From Symsagittifera roscoffensis (taxonomy: Eukaryota > Xenacoelomorpha > Acoela > Convolutidae), in contig NC_087069.1 in assembly GCF_963678635.1 (NCBI RefSeq), forward strand, positions 15,784,660-15,848,659: a stretch of DNA of 64,000 nucleotides, written 5' to 3'. Below, one piece after another: positions 24,001 to 33,910 of the stretch. The translations under genes were made by a program, and so were the position numbers. Each line of letters opens with the position of its first letter. Within the stretch, counting starts at the first letter, position 1. The notes under the pieces were generated by a model, which saw nothing but the letters and a program-made list of their open reading frames with translations, was not told the origin of the DNA and ran no database searches.

Positions 24001-27000
24001 AGACGCTCCGTTAAGGACACGCCTCACTTTACCAGGTTTGTTTGGGTTCACCACGGGATGGTGAGGAAGATACCACTCGCGTATGCTGCGGTTCGAAAAA
24101 TTATGGGGAGGAACTTGAATCACGTATCCTTTACTCAAATCATCTTCGATAGTTTTTGAGTATTGATCCCTTAAGTGAGGATCTTTCGCTAAACGTTTTT
24201 CCAACGATTTTAACTGAACCAAAGAGGAATAGTAATTATCTGGTAACATGATAGATTCGTCTGCCCAAAGCATACCTACAACGTATCTTGATCCATCGTG
24301 GACGGTGGAGGAACCAAGTATTTTAGCCGCCCTTTTGTCTTCGGCTGAACGGGAATCGACCTGTTTGTAGGCTCCGTACGACTCTATTTCATACCAGCGT
24401 TTGATTTGACAAGCTAGTTCGGTATCATCCGTATTGCACTTGAAACAAGTAGAAAGGAAACCAGTAGATGTCGGCATTGGGCCGCTCAAGACCCAGCCTA
24501 TTGGAAGGCGAACCGCGACGGGCGATGTGTTTGGATCGGCCTCACTCTTGAAATACTCCTCAGGCCGAATAGCATGGAAGGAGTCTTGACCAATTATTAA
24601 GTCTACATCGGCGTAGCTGTACACAATTGGTTTGATTGGAGCAAGGTACGGATACTTGCTCTGTAACGCAGGGATGTTGACGGTATCGGTACCGACTTTA
24701 AGTTCATCCTTGACAAATGCGGTTAATTCGAATATGTATTCGAATCCATCGAAGTTAGAAGATACCTTCATCTGAACTTGTTTCGTTTTAACAACAGTCG
24801 TTGTGTTAATACCATTTACTGTGAGATCCAAATCTCTTCCTGAAAGATTCAGACATTTGACTAATTTAGCCGATATCCAGGAATGACTAGATGCTGAGTC
24901 ACACAATGTTAAACAATCAGCACTCTGGAAATCGGTGGAAACTTGGAGCTTGATTATGGGCAGTAACCCTTTCGATGTTATGATTGATGATTGGTCGTTC
25001 GAGATTGCGCAACTTACATCCAACGGAACGGGATTAATGTCTGCATGATTCGAACTTGCGTTTGGTATATTCTTGCTGAATGATTTTCGATCAGCGTTTG
25101 TGCTCGCTTTATCCGGCTCTGCATTAGATCTTGGTTGACCAGCGTTGGGTCTTGTATGGCTATCATTTTTGTCCGGATTTCGACTAGGAAAAACACGTTC
25201 AGCCCCATGGAGAAGTACACTATGGGTGCTAGTGCAACCTGGTTTGGTGCATTTCTTTGCTCTGGGACATTGCCGGAATGCGTGGTTCCCTTGTAAGCAG
25301 GAGAAGCACAATTTGTTTTCCGCAGAGAATTTCGCACGTTGTGTTGGAGTTTTCTCCTTAAACACAGAACACTTCCACAAGGCATGTTTCCCCTTGCAGA
25401 GGATACAAGAAGGATATTCAAACTTTTTCAAAACTGTACTTGTCGAGGCAAAAACTCTCGTTACAGCTTTAGTTTTGGATGGCTCTTCGACTTTGGGCTT
25501 TCCAGGCATATTTTTCATTTGCTCATGAGCTTCTGCTTTATCCTTTAACCAATTGTTAAAGTCAATTAGGTTGGGGCGTGACCAATTACGTTTCACGACA
25601 AAAAGTGACCACGATTCTCTCATGTTTGGTGGAATTTTCGAAAGAGCTTGATTTAACAAAGAGACGCTTTTCAAATCTTCTTCATAATCAAGAGACCTAA
25701 AGACAGCCACTAGACTTGAAATGGTCATCGAGAAGCTAATGATGTTCTCAGAGTTGTGCATTCGAAGCTGCGGGAAACTGGACAACTTATCAAGGTGGGC
25801 CGTAATTACGTTTTGTGGCTGGCCAAACTTTCTTTCTAGAGTTTTCAGAGCATCTTTATACATTCTTCCACTGTATGCGAACTCTGCTATGGCTGACTTA
25901 GCTTTTCCCGTGACTAATGTTTTTAAATAAGTCAACTTCACATCATCGCTTAGGGACGCTGCGTCTACAGTACTGCAAAATTGGCCAAACCATTCGTGCC
26001 ATTGGAGCGGGTTGCCATCGTACTGGGCCAGCTTCCATTCTGGAAGGGGATCCTTCTTTGAGACTGACAGAGCTTGGACTAAGTCTTTCAGTGTAACGGC
26101 TTGCGGTTGGGGAACTGGTTGCAACGACGGTAATGTGTTGCTAGGATCAGCTGCAAAAGGTTGCTGCTGATATATGTAAGTGTTTTCAGCCGATGCGTCG
26201 TGATTGGGAAACCCATAGTAAACGGTACCACCACTTGATGCGTGGGGGAATTGTTGCTGAGATATTGGCGTTACGGATGAAAAAACACCAACTGATGGGT
26301 TTGTGTTACCATCACTTGTTACCCCAGTGATGCATTGGGTGACTGCGGGTGTCCACTGTGACATTAGTGGCAAGTTGGGCTGACTAATAACGGCAGGCTG
26401 TCCGCTAAACGGATTGTTCACTGACGCAGGGTTGCTATACACGTTATGTGATAGCAAGTTTTGATTTCTGCAGATTAAATTTGCAGGTGGTTGTGACACA
26501 ATGGCATGGGGGGTGTATCCAGAGTATTGATTGGAGATGGCGGGCATGTTTCCAACAACTCGGGAATCGTTATTGAAGTTGTTGACGGGGATATCTTGAA
26601 TGGAAGACAAAGGATGAGGTACAGAGAAGTAACAGCATACCGGAGTATTGGTAGCTGCTGTTCCAGCTGGATTAAAAAATGATGATGTATTGTTTTCGCA
26701 AAGTGTAGCGTTATTGGAAATAAGCAACGACTGCGTTTCGTGCTCAGGATTAGTGGATACAGCGTGCTTGATTCCATCGCCATCGCTGAAGGAGACGGTT
26801 GGTTGATAGGGATAACATTGTTGATCACAATCAAAAGTCCGATTCGGCAACGATCGCCGAGGTGAAGTTTCCGCTGTGGACACATTTCTGTGTTGATGCG
26901 AACCACTTTCTATATTTATACAGTTTTCAAACTTTGAAGAAGACGGAATTACCTTGGGTCCTTTTTGGTTTTCTAATGCATGATCAACCCAATCGTTTAC

Positions 27001-27768
27001 CCTGTCAGAACGACGATCAACCGAAGACGCCAGCTCGAGATGCTGATCTATTTCAGACTCTTCGAGGTATTCAGTTTCAACCATTTTTGCTTCAGCTACT
27101 TTAATACGATTTTCTTCGCTTAATCGTTCCATTTCAAGCCGACTTTTTTCGATTCGTAAACGATGTTCTTGCTCTTTACGGTCAATTTCAAATTTAATTT
27201 CTTGTTGTTTTCGTTCCATCTCAATCAGATGCTGTTGCTCTTCGATGACGGCTTCCTGTTGTTTCAGTCTTAAGGTTGCTTCGTGTTGTTTTTCCAACTC
27301 TTCTCGCTTCATCTTCGCTAGGAGCAGCTCTTTGCGGCGCTCACTGGGGGTCAATGATTTCATTGAGCTTTGCTTACTCGACCCGGATTTTGCCGATTTT
27401 GATGAAACTTTTGATCGAATAGTTTCACTGACGCAGACCTCTGAAGCTTGATTAGATTCCATATGAGCGCGAGCCTTACCAGTTACTTCATCGTTAACTT
27501 TAACTATCCTATCCCACCATGCAGCCAACTCCGTTAATAATTTGCTATGGTTATCGGTTTTATTAGCTAATATCACAAGTTCATCATTTTTAGCCAATGC
27601 TTTTTCGAGAATACTCTTGCAAGATTCAATTAAGGCGTTTATTTTTGTTTTCCGAATTGGTCCCTCTAAACTCTCAGTTATGCGACTGTGAACTACGGAA
27701 AGCTCATTTTCTAGTGATGTTCGACCATTCATCAATCGTCGATATTTTAACTCAATTTGTTCTGTCAT
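21052..27768 (-). CDS. BEL/Pao Gag-Pol polyprotein (2238 aa)
   Basis: A single intact frame starting MTEQIELKYRRLM. The N-terminal ~270 residues are charged and coiled-coil-like (the E/K/R/Q-rich stretch at ~145-230). A Gln/Pro/Asn-rich linker follows. A Pao-type gag domain (DUF1759-like: YDGNPLQWHEW, then KLSSFPQLR) lies at ~575-720. Zinc knuckles CX2CX3HX4C (~788) and CX2CX4HX4C (~821) come next, then an aspartic protease with DSAS at 957-960 in place of the usual DTG/DSG. The reverse transcriptase has YMDD at 1370-1373, and RNase H follows from ~1550. The integrase has a zinc region (~1870-1910, CLIC) and catalytic D1942, D2004 and E2053. The C-terminal ~100 residues match the DUF5641 type. 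Gag and Pol need no frameshift. The stop lies inside the 3' LTR, so the last codons come from U3. Confidence 0.97.
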   Translation of the reverse strand: MTEQIELKYRRLMNGRTSLENELSVVHSRITESLEGPIRKTKINALIESCKSILEKALAKNDELVILANKTDNHSKLLTELAAWWDRIVKVNDEVTGKARAHMESNQASEVCVSETIRSKVSSKSAKSGSSKQSSMKSLTPSERRKELLLAKMKREELEKQHEATLRLKQQEAVIEEQQHLIEMERKQQEIKFEIDRKEQEHRLRIEKSRLEMERLSEENRIKVAEAKMVETEYLEESEIDQHLELASSVDRRSDRVNDWVDHALENQKGPKVIPSSSKFENCINIESGSHQHRNVSTAETSPRRSLPNRTFDCDQQCYPYQPTVSFSDGDGIKHAVSTNPEHETQSLLISNNATLCENNTSSFFNPAGTAATNTPVCCYFSVPHPLSSIQDIPVNNFNNDSRVVGNMPAISNQYSGYTPHAIVSQPPANLICRNQNLLSHNVYSNPASVNNPFSGQPAVISQPNLPLMSQWTPAVTQCITGVTSDGNTNPSVGVFSSVTPISQQQFPHASSGGTVYYGFPNHDASAENTYIYQQQPFAADPSNTLPSLQPVPQPQAVTLKDLVQALSVSKKDPLPEWKLAQYDGNPLQWHEWFGQFCSTVDAASLSDDVKLTYLKTLVTGKAKSAIAEFAYSGRMYKDALKTLERKFGQPQNVITAHLDKLSSFPQLRMHNSENIISFSMTISSLVAVFRSLDYEEDLKSVSLLNQALSKIPPNMRESWSLFVVKRNWSRPNLIDFNNWLKDKAEAHEQMKNMPGKPKVEEPSKTKAVTRVFASTSTVLKKFEYPSCILCKGKHALWKCSVFKEKTPTQRAKFSAENKLCFSCLQGNHAFRQCPRAKKCTKPGCTSTHSVLLHGAERVFPSRNPDKNDSHTRPNAGQPRSNAEPDKASTNADRKSFSKNIPNASSNHADINPVPLDVSCAISNDQSSIITSKGLLPIIKLQVSTDFQSADCLTLCDSASSHSWISAKLVKCLNLSGRDLDLTVNGINTTTVVKTKQVQMKVSSNFDGFEYIFELTAFVKDELKVGTDTVNIPALQSKYPYLAPIKPIVYSYADVDLIIGQDSFHAIRPEEYFKSEADPNTSPVAVRLPIGWVLSGPMPTSTGFLSTCFKCNTDDTELACQIKRWYEIESYGAYKQVDSRSAEDKRAAKILGSSTVHDGSRYVVGMLWADESIMLPDNYYSSLVQLKSLEKRLAKDPHLRDQYSKTIEDDLSKGYVIQVPPHNFSNRSIREWYLPHHPVVNPNKPGKVRRVLNGASKFHGTSLNKSLLVGPDLLQNLVFVLLRFRQHHFAVSADIEGMFLQVGVLPEDQPSLRFLWREDPTADVVVHQYTRHIFGARDSPTCANYALQRTAMDNQAMFPDAASAVLEKFYMDDYLDSFEDPDVAFKMSQELITLLALGGFRLTKFISNVTKINKELNPPQSAPQQESENIVTCGDNSSHVLGLKWDHIDDTLVVSRGVNRELKNSITQRTVLSFVSSVFDPIGLVAPYTVRARLLLKEIWRIHGQQWDDQLPIDIKTTFLAWHSGLPSLGKMSIKRSYFSAPVDWVELHMFGDSSEEVFCAVAFLRARVKTSLETQVAFVFGKARVAPMKALSIPKLELQAALLATRLKEDVLKALTIPVSNTFMWTDSTTVLQWLNSGSKQPTLVANRIGEILESTTVDQWFHVLSGDNPADTGTRGISAESLKTSSWVNGPSLLQSGEWPFKPSIEILKKIRLAGPACDLNEGLQQASNFSNVALNQKQPILFDWEKFSSFRKLQRVVAFMLRLSPKHRHYRTKVKEIIDPVELETAKQRLLLISQKESFEAEYLLLSCNKTVKKSSRIAQYAPFMGPAFLIRSTGRIRRLVETEYDVKHPIILDGRHSLVKLFVSDIHYRYQHQFLDYLRAVIHLEFAILNLRSLLKSIEVHCLICRKRKAKTVTPMMAELPVERLGYRQPPFTNCGVDYFGPFYVSIRRSSEKRWCFLFTCMTTRAVHIEIVSSMDTSSCVMGMERFIARRGTPSVIWSDNGTNFVGTEKELLNCIQSWNDQAPPELAKKGIKWKFNPPAAPHHGGSWERLVRCCKRVFYAIIGSRKLTPEVLETTFCLVEQSLNARPITSVSASPDGFEVLTPNHFLLGRNGTSFPSLSFQEHFDHRKQYIRAQSYANAIWSRWLRDYVPALNNCSKWHSDSDVILKTGDLVWIVDERSPRGHYPLARIKTLNYGKDNIARSAVVTTRSGELTRPAVKLAPVFAPLVAEDVRA

Positions 27769-27935
27769 TTTGATTACTTTTAAACTTGTTCACTTCTACT
27801 CAACCGCTCAACTGCTCAGTTTGAGAGAGAAAAAAAAAGAAGAATAATTAATTTAAGACCTTATATTTAGTATTAATAAATACATTCTGACTCATTAAAC
27901 AATATCACACCTTAGAGAAGCAATTTATTTAACTC

Positions 27936-28535
27936 CTAGTGCTGCTCAGCATTTCTTCTGTTTCGATTAGCTTGCCGCTTGCGTTTTCCTGGCTTAGGAG
28001 TATTTTTCTTTGAAATAATATACTTCAAATTCTTGCTATAACGCCTAAGGATCGTAAACGTTTTCAGTTCTAGAGAGGGATCCTGGTGTAGTTCTAAGTA
28101 CTTTTGCCCTAACTCAGTGAGGTTCTGCTTCCTTCTAGATATCAGGTCTGTTACTATATTAATAACTAATATACCTGACTCTTTCAACTTACTATATATA
28201 TCTTCCGTGCCTACACGCTTACAGTAAACGATTGCATAAATATTGCGTTTATAGTTTAAAAGAATCTTCTTAAGCTGGTTAGGAGTTAGTGCGTTAAAGT
28301 TATTACTACGGTGTCGACTAATAGAGTTATTAACAGCGTCGTGCCAAATAACAATGTCGGTTCGGTTTAAGAGATAGTGATCAAGTTGATACTGACAAGT
28401 TTTACGGACGTTCACTGCGTTATGGTTGAAACTTAACCCGGGAATGGCTAAGCACGATTGAGATACACGCTTTTGCGAAGCGGGGGACAGTTTTTTCAAA
28501 GCGTGGTGCAGCGAGCTAGCAGCTAGTATGAACAT
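27936..28535 (-). CDS. BEL accessory ORF, SGNH-hydrolase-like (199 aa)
   Basis: An intact ORF between the leader and gag, same strand as Gag-Pol, separated from it by ~170 bp of AT-rich DNA. It starts with a short hydrophobic strand leading into AASSL (residues 5-9), resembling the GDSL block I of SGNH esterases. A glycine follows at 33 (AIPGLSF, block II-like), then DIVIWHDAVNNSI (60-72), in the position of the GxND block III. A second predicted strand (YAIVYCKR) and a late LGQKYLELH follow. GDS and the C-terminal DxxH are not canonical, so catalysis is doubtful. The tail is strongly basic (KRKRQANRNRR), suiting nucleic-acid binding or nuclear import. The SGNH link is my inference from motif order. 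Confidence 0.5.
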   Translation of the reverse strand: MFILAASSLHHALKKLSPASQKRVSQSCLAIPGLSFNHNAVNVRKTCQYQLDHYLLNRTDIVIWHDAVNNSISRHRSNNFNALTPNQLKKILLNYKRNIYAIVYCKRVGTEDIYSKLKESGILVINIVTDLISRRKQNLTELGQKYLELHQDPSLELKTFTILRRYSKNLKYIISKKNTPKPGKRKRQANRNRRNAEQH

Positions 28536-29385
28536 TTAGTGATTTAAATCAACTTAAGAGGGAGGGAATCAAGCAAACCGCGACCTGACCTCCCGCAACA
28601 CCCTGAGCTAACAAGGTTGTAGCAAAAGGTAAGACGATTTGCTTAACAATACGCTACGGGTCTGGACTACGGCTAATTTTATCCAATTGAACTAGTTTAG
28701 TTAGCTGCACCACGTTTCGAGAATAAACCCGGCGTTTTTTCAGATTTTTTTTTTTTCGAAAATTTCGGATTTTTTCCAAAAATTTTCCAAAATTTTCCGA
28801 AAAATTTTTTTTTCCACGTTTTCACCCAACGGTTCAAGTTCCAACAATAACCTGATGCGTTTGCGAAATTTTGATTTTTTTTTTTTTTAAGTCCAAAACT
28901 TGGGGCAAAAAACTCGACTCGGTCGTTTAAATTAAATTATTATGAAACTAGGCGCTTTGCTGAATAATTTGCAAAACTTTAAAATTTTTGGAAAAAAAAA
29001 TCAAAAATTTTCAATTTTTTTTTTCAAAATTTTTGGCCTTTTTTTTCGATACGGTGTTGAGCTTAGAAACACGGTGTTAGGATAACGTAATTAAGGTTTA
29101 TGAGGCCGGTTTTTTCCTAAACCCACAAAAAATTTTCTGATCGGGTTTTGGTATAGAGAAAAATTGGGGGTTACGATTTTGCCATCAAAAAACCTCGCAT
29201 CAGAATTTAAAGCATCAAATCAGCAAGTTAGCACAAATGGATAATTTTTTTTGTTTTTTAGTCTTACAAGTTTTGTAGAGGCGTTCACCGGTAGAATCCA
29301 AATTCCACAGAAAACTTCGAGTGTCGAGAAAAAATGGGTGTCCACAATCCACAATCAGGATACCTGAAAAGGCCTCCCCTTCTCC
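28536..29385. other. BEL leader, AT-rich low-complexity part
   Basis: Untranslated leader between the minisatellite and the accessory ORF. 28735-29170 consists of runs of T and repeats of the aattttcc / ttttcgaaaatttcgg type. No gene is seen in the sense direction. The minus-strand open frame at 29215-29526 is composed of the repeat and low-complexity sequence. Confidence 0.6.
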
Positions 29386-30235
29386 TAACTGGGACGTTTC
29401 GGACAATCGGGTCTTTTCTGACAATCGGGTCGTTTCGTCCAATTGGGCCGTTTCGGCCAATTGGTCACCTTCTGACAATTTTTGGCTAATTGGACACTTC
29501 TGGCCAATTCGGCATCTTCGGGCCACTTTCGGCTATTGCACAATTTCTGCCAATTGGGTCAAGTTTGGACAAATGTCGACTAATTGGACAATTTTGGCCA
29601 ATTCGGATACTTCAGGGCAACTTTCGGCTAATTGCACAATTTCGGCCAATTGGGTCGTGTTTGGACAAATATCGGATAATTGGACACTTTCGGCCACTTG
29701 GGATACTTTAGGGCAACTTTCAGCTAATTGCACAATTTCGGCCAATTGCGTCGTTTTTGGACAAATTTCGGCTAATTGCACAATTTCGGCCAATTGGGTC
29801 GTGTTTGGACAAATTTCGGCTGATTGCACAATTTCGGCCAATTGGGTCGTGTTTGGACAAATTTCGGCTAATTGCACAATTTCGGCCAATTGGGTCGTGT
29901 TTGGACAAATTTCGGCTAATTGCACAATTTCGGCCAATTGGGTCGTGTTTGGACAAATTTCGGCTAAGTGCACAATTTCGGCCAATTGGGTCGTGTTTGG
30001 ACAAATTTCGGCTAATTGCACAATTTCGGCCAATTGGGTCGTGTTTGAACAATTTTCGGCTAATTGCACAATTTCGGGCAATTGGGTCGTCTCTGGAAAT
30101 TTTCGGCTAATTGGTCACTTTCGGCCAATTGGGTCGTCTCTGGAAAAATTTCGGCTAATTGGTCACTTTCGGCCAATTGGGTCGTCTCTGGAAAAATTTC
30201 GGCTAATTGGTCACTTTCGGCCAATTGGGTTGTAC
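29386..30235. repeat. 48-bp minisatellite in BEL leader
   Basis: The phrase gggtcgtg recurs at 29796, 29844, 29892, 29940, 29988 and 30036, exactly 48 bases apart. gggtcgtc continues the rhythm at 30083, 30131 and 30179. More diverged units extend left to ~29390. Because 48 is divisible by three and units lack stops, long frames are open on both strands: 16-residue repeats such as TTQLAEIVQLAEICPN on the sense strand, and a 336-codon frame on the other strand. I regard these as by-products of the repeat. Confidence 0.9.
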
Positions 30236-30358
30236 TGTCCGGAATATCGTCCTGAAAATCCTCTGGAATATCGTCCGGAATATCGAGTCCTGAAAACCCT
30301 CTGGAATATCGTCCGGAATATCGAGTCCTGAAAACTCTCTGGAATATCGTCCGGAATA
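30236..30358. repeat. short tandem repeat next to BEL primer site
   Basis: Three units of the ctggaatatcgtccggaata type, each ending tcgagtcctgaaaa, with period ~44-50 bp. The last unit runs into the primer site, where tcgagtcc continues as gggtcggcggacca instead of tgaaaa. Confidence 0.75.
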
Positions 30359-30380
30359 TCGAGTCCGGGTCGGCGGACCA
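30359..30380 (-). promoter_or_regulatory. BEL primer-binding site (tRNA 3' end)
   Basis: Three bases inside the 5' LTR edge. The plus strand reads like a tRNA 3' end: T-loop TCGAGT, T-stem CCGGG, seven-base acceptor strand TCGGCGG, discriminator A, then CCA. The sense strand therefore begins TGGTCCGCC, the usual TGG start of a primer-binding site. The match appears to reach 22 bases, into the T-loop. I cannot name the tRNA isoacceptor. Confidence 0.85.
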
Positions 30381-30383
30381 AAA

Positions 30384-30693
30384 TGTGCCGCACTCTCGTA
30401 TCCTGTAAGATCTAAAAAACCTGGTTCAACATCTGTAAATTATCGGCAATTTAAACAGATAATATGACAATATAAAGATAATATAAAATAAGGCAAACAT
30501 CAGTTTAACATTTTCGGTTAACATGTTATCGAACGGTTTTTTTTCAACAACCTCCAAAATCTATAAACATTTTGATGGCAAACTGACCTTAATCGGACAA
30601 ACCAGTAGTTTTCAAGGCCTTTTGTCTAAGCAAATCTAATTTTAGCTTTTTCACTTTCGCGCTATAATGACGTCATTAATTTAAGCGCGAACA
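30384..30693 (-). repeat. BEL 5' LTR (310 bp)
   Basis: Promoter-bearing LTR for the minus-strand element, identical to 20756-21064 except for one extra T near 30535-30545. It is followed by the second TCAAC at 30694-30698. Confidence 0.97.
30656..30691. promoter_or_regulatory. palindromic CRE/E2F-like module, 5' LTR copy
   Basis: TAATGACGTCATTA at 30665-30678 with flanking TTCGCGCT and AGCGCGAA. In the 5' LTR it lies at the upstream edge of U3, where an enhancer would act. Confidence 0.5.
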
Positions 30694-33600
30694 TCAACTT
30701 TTTGGAAAAATTTGCAAAAATTCAAATTTTTGGAAAACAATGCAGATATCACAAGGTTTTGGCGAGTTTTTTGTTGCTTCTGATCTAATTGAAAAAATTT
30801 ATATAACGCGTATTGGTTAAAATTAGGCTCAAATTAAACTTTAATTGAAATCATTTTGTGACAGTGATGCAAAACTGTGAATAAACATATAGATTTTTCC
30901 GCAATTTTCTCTCAAAATAATGAAATACAATAATCTTACACTAAATTTAGCTAAAAAGTGGTTTATATAATGCTCAGAACATATGAAAATCATATTAGCT
31001 GAATCAGTATTAAAACTTCCGATTTATTGGGAAAATAGTGAAATTAATCGTTATTTTCGAGAAAAAAAATTAATCAAATCTATCCAAAGTTTTCCATTTT
31101 TTACCTTTCATTTAAGTAATTAAGTGGTTTTTGGTTCAATTCAAGGAGAATCCCCTAAGAAACTCAATTCAATTGTTCAATAAGAGCAATATTAATTGAA
31201 GTTTCTAGATCAAACTTAATGATCCAACTCCTCCTCAGTTTTTTGTTCAAAGATTAACCCAGACTTGTACAAAAATTACAACTTCTGAGACGTTTTTAAA
31301 AATACTGATTATAATAAGTTTCAGTTCATTGATGAAAAATGAAGTTTGTGCTGAAAACAATTGTTTAAAAATAGGGTAAATTTCTCTTAATAGATTCTTA
31401 GATTGAATGATATTCAACAAAATCTTCTTCAAAACTGATGATTATCTCTCTGTTGCTTCTACAATATGATTTTCATGATTTTTCCGTAAAATTTTTCGGT
31501 TTTCGAGGTAATCTTATTTTTTGAATGTTTTCGCTATTGAACTCACTTTGCAAGAAAGTTTAGTCAGATTTTGAGAAATTTAGGAGAAAAAAGTATCAAT
31601 TGAATGAACAATTTGGTGGCAGTGATAAAAATAGAACTGATAACGTCTAATTATTGCCATGTAATTTGGACAAATTCTCAGTTAGGTTCCCTTGTTAAGT
31701 TGCTACAGTAACTTGTTTCAAAAAAATTACAAATTTTGGCATCATTAACTATCACCTTTCTTATTAGTTCAAGTTTTTGGAAAAGTTTGCAAAAAATCAA
31801 ATTTTTGGAAAACAATGCAGATATCACAAGGTTTTGGCGAGTTTTTTGTTGCTTCTGATCTAATTGAAAAATTTTATATAACGCGTAGTGGTTAAAATTA
31901 GGCTCAAATTATACTTGTTACTTCTACAATTTTAATTGCATGTTTTTTTTCTTTGAAATTTTTGATCTTCGAACTTATCCTCCTTCTTAAATTTTTTCGC
32001 TATTGAACTGACTTTGCGAGAAAATTTAGGCAGATTTTGGGGATTTTAGGTGAAAATGGTATCAATTGAACGAACAAATTACAAGTGATAACGTCTAAAT
32101 ATTACCATGTAACTTGTACAGTTTCTCCATTAGGTTTCCTGGCTAAGTTGCTACAGTAAATTATTTCAATAAAAACACAATTTTTGGCACAACTAACTAT
32201 CACTTTTCTTGCAAAAAAGTTAATAAATCGCTTTTTATTCTTGATTTTTTTCGTAAGTTTTCTCAAGAACGTCTAAGTGAGAAAGAATTGGTGCTTGAAG
32301 AAGGAGCACTTTTATGAACAGAGAAATTAAAGGTGTTTTTTCACGTTGATTTCTTAGAATAAATTAAGAGCTGCTGTCTTGTTCATAATCTGAAAACCTT
32401 AAGAAGTTGAAATACGCAAGGGATCTTAGTTCCATATTTCTGCAACATTTAAAAACTTCTTAAATTTCGCTTCTTTAAGAAATCGATTAAAGAAAGAAAA
32501 TCAAGGTACAAACTGTAACAATTGAACTTATTAACCAGTGTTTTGCGAAAATTACTAAGCAGAAAACTCTATAGTACTATCAAACTTTCTGATTTGAAAA
32601 AAAATTGAAGCTAACCAGTAGAAAATTTTTACTATGTGTCTAATTAAAAATTTTCAAGTAAAAATTCATATAATTAGGAGTTCCTACATCTGGTTCTACT
32701 ATGCTTTCTGTTTGATCAGAAACTTTCAGCAATCACTACAATATTTTCTTTAAAAATCTTTCTGCATCAATTTTTTTGTTTTTTTTTCATCCAAAATAAT
32801 GAAATGCAGATCTTGAAAGCAAAAGATTTGATTCATGCTTCCTGTATCATTTTCCAACAGATGTCAGAGTTGGATTTACCTCGCAAAAAAGTCCTCAAAT
32901 TATCTAAATTTTTACTTAAACTTACCTAATATATCAAATGATAAAAAGTTTTCCAAACATTTTTATGCTGGATTTTTTCTCAAGTGATATTTTGTAAGCT
33001 TAATTTGAGAAAATTTATCCCGAAACTCAATATGAATTAAACTGAGTTTGTATCTCAAAACGTGTTTTCTCAGTTTCTGCTTCATCTACTATCATCCAAC
33101 TTAATTCTATTTAAACAAAAATTACTTGAAAATTGAATTTTAGATGGAAAAATGCATCATTTCAACGAACATTCAATAATCCGAAGCAGAATTAATACCT
33201 TAAACTTTTTTCTGAAGATTTCCAAAAGGTTCTCTTAACCTGATAATTGTATGTTGCAGTTTAAACTCTGAATTTCAACATTAAAGTAAATTTTTTGGTT
33301 GAGAATATTGTATATTATTAAAATGAAATTTTCAAAAGTTACAAAAAACATAAATACTTTTAATTCTTTTCGAGATCATATATAATTTTTTTATGTGAAC
33401 CAGTAGACAACCATATTTCTAACTAAATCAACTCCCATTATTTGCTGACAACTGCACTACTCTATGAACACTTTTACAAGCACTAAACAAGGAAAACTTT
33501 AAAATATTAATTAGGCAAAACCTTTCAATTAGTCGATTTCTTATAAAAATCCAGTTTTTTTATAACACTTCAATAAATACTTAAGCACTCTTCAATGTAT

Positions 33601-33910
33601 GTTATTCATTTTTACTACAAACTTATCGCAACAAAATCTCCGCAAGCTTGCAACCAATGGAGCTCTTACTGTAGAATAATGATGTTTGGGTGGGTTTCCA
33701 TTGAAAATTTTACGACAATTTGAACTCGATTGTTGCTGGTTTTATCATCTACAGAAATTTTGAATAAAAAACTAAATGACAGATGATGAAAATTTTTATA
33801 TTTTACACTAGAATTTTTTCAAACTTAGCACAATTGTACAGACTTTTCAGATCAGTAAAAATATTATTCATATTAAGTTTTCTGATGTTTTCATTAAACA
33901 TATATTAGTT

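Larger units (their letters stand above)
20756..30693 (-). mobile_element. complete BEL/Pao LTR retrotransposon, 9.9 kb
   Basis: The element is bounded by direct LTRs beginning TGTGCC and ending CGAACA, and flanked by a 5-bp duplication. In sense order (minus strand) it has: 5' LTR 30693-30384, a primer site at 30380-30359, a minisatellite leader, a 199-aa accessory ORF, one 2238-aa Gag-Pol ORF and the 3' LTR 21064-20756. The domain order protease, reverse transcriptase, RNase H, integrase and the protein motifs are of BEL/Pao type. LTRs differ by one T in a homopolymer and the ORFs are intact, so the insertion is very recent and the element may be competent. It sits inside copy 2 of the 10-kb duplication. 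Confidence 0.97.

Noticed and set aside
29386..30235. Regular direct repeats considered as a CRISPR array
   Set aside because: Units are contiguous and homologous throughout, with no unique spacers, in a eukaryotic retrotransposon leader.
29321..30331. 336-codon plus-strand ORF with repeats of the NCTISANWVVFGQISA type
   Set aside because: It is antisense to the BEL element and consists of the 48-bp minisatellite, whose period keeps several frames open on both strands. No independent coding sign.
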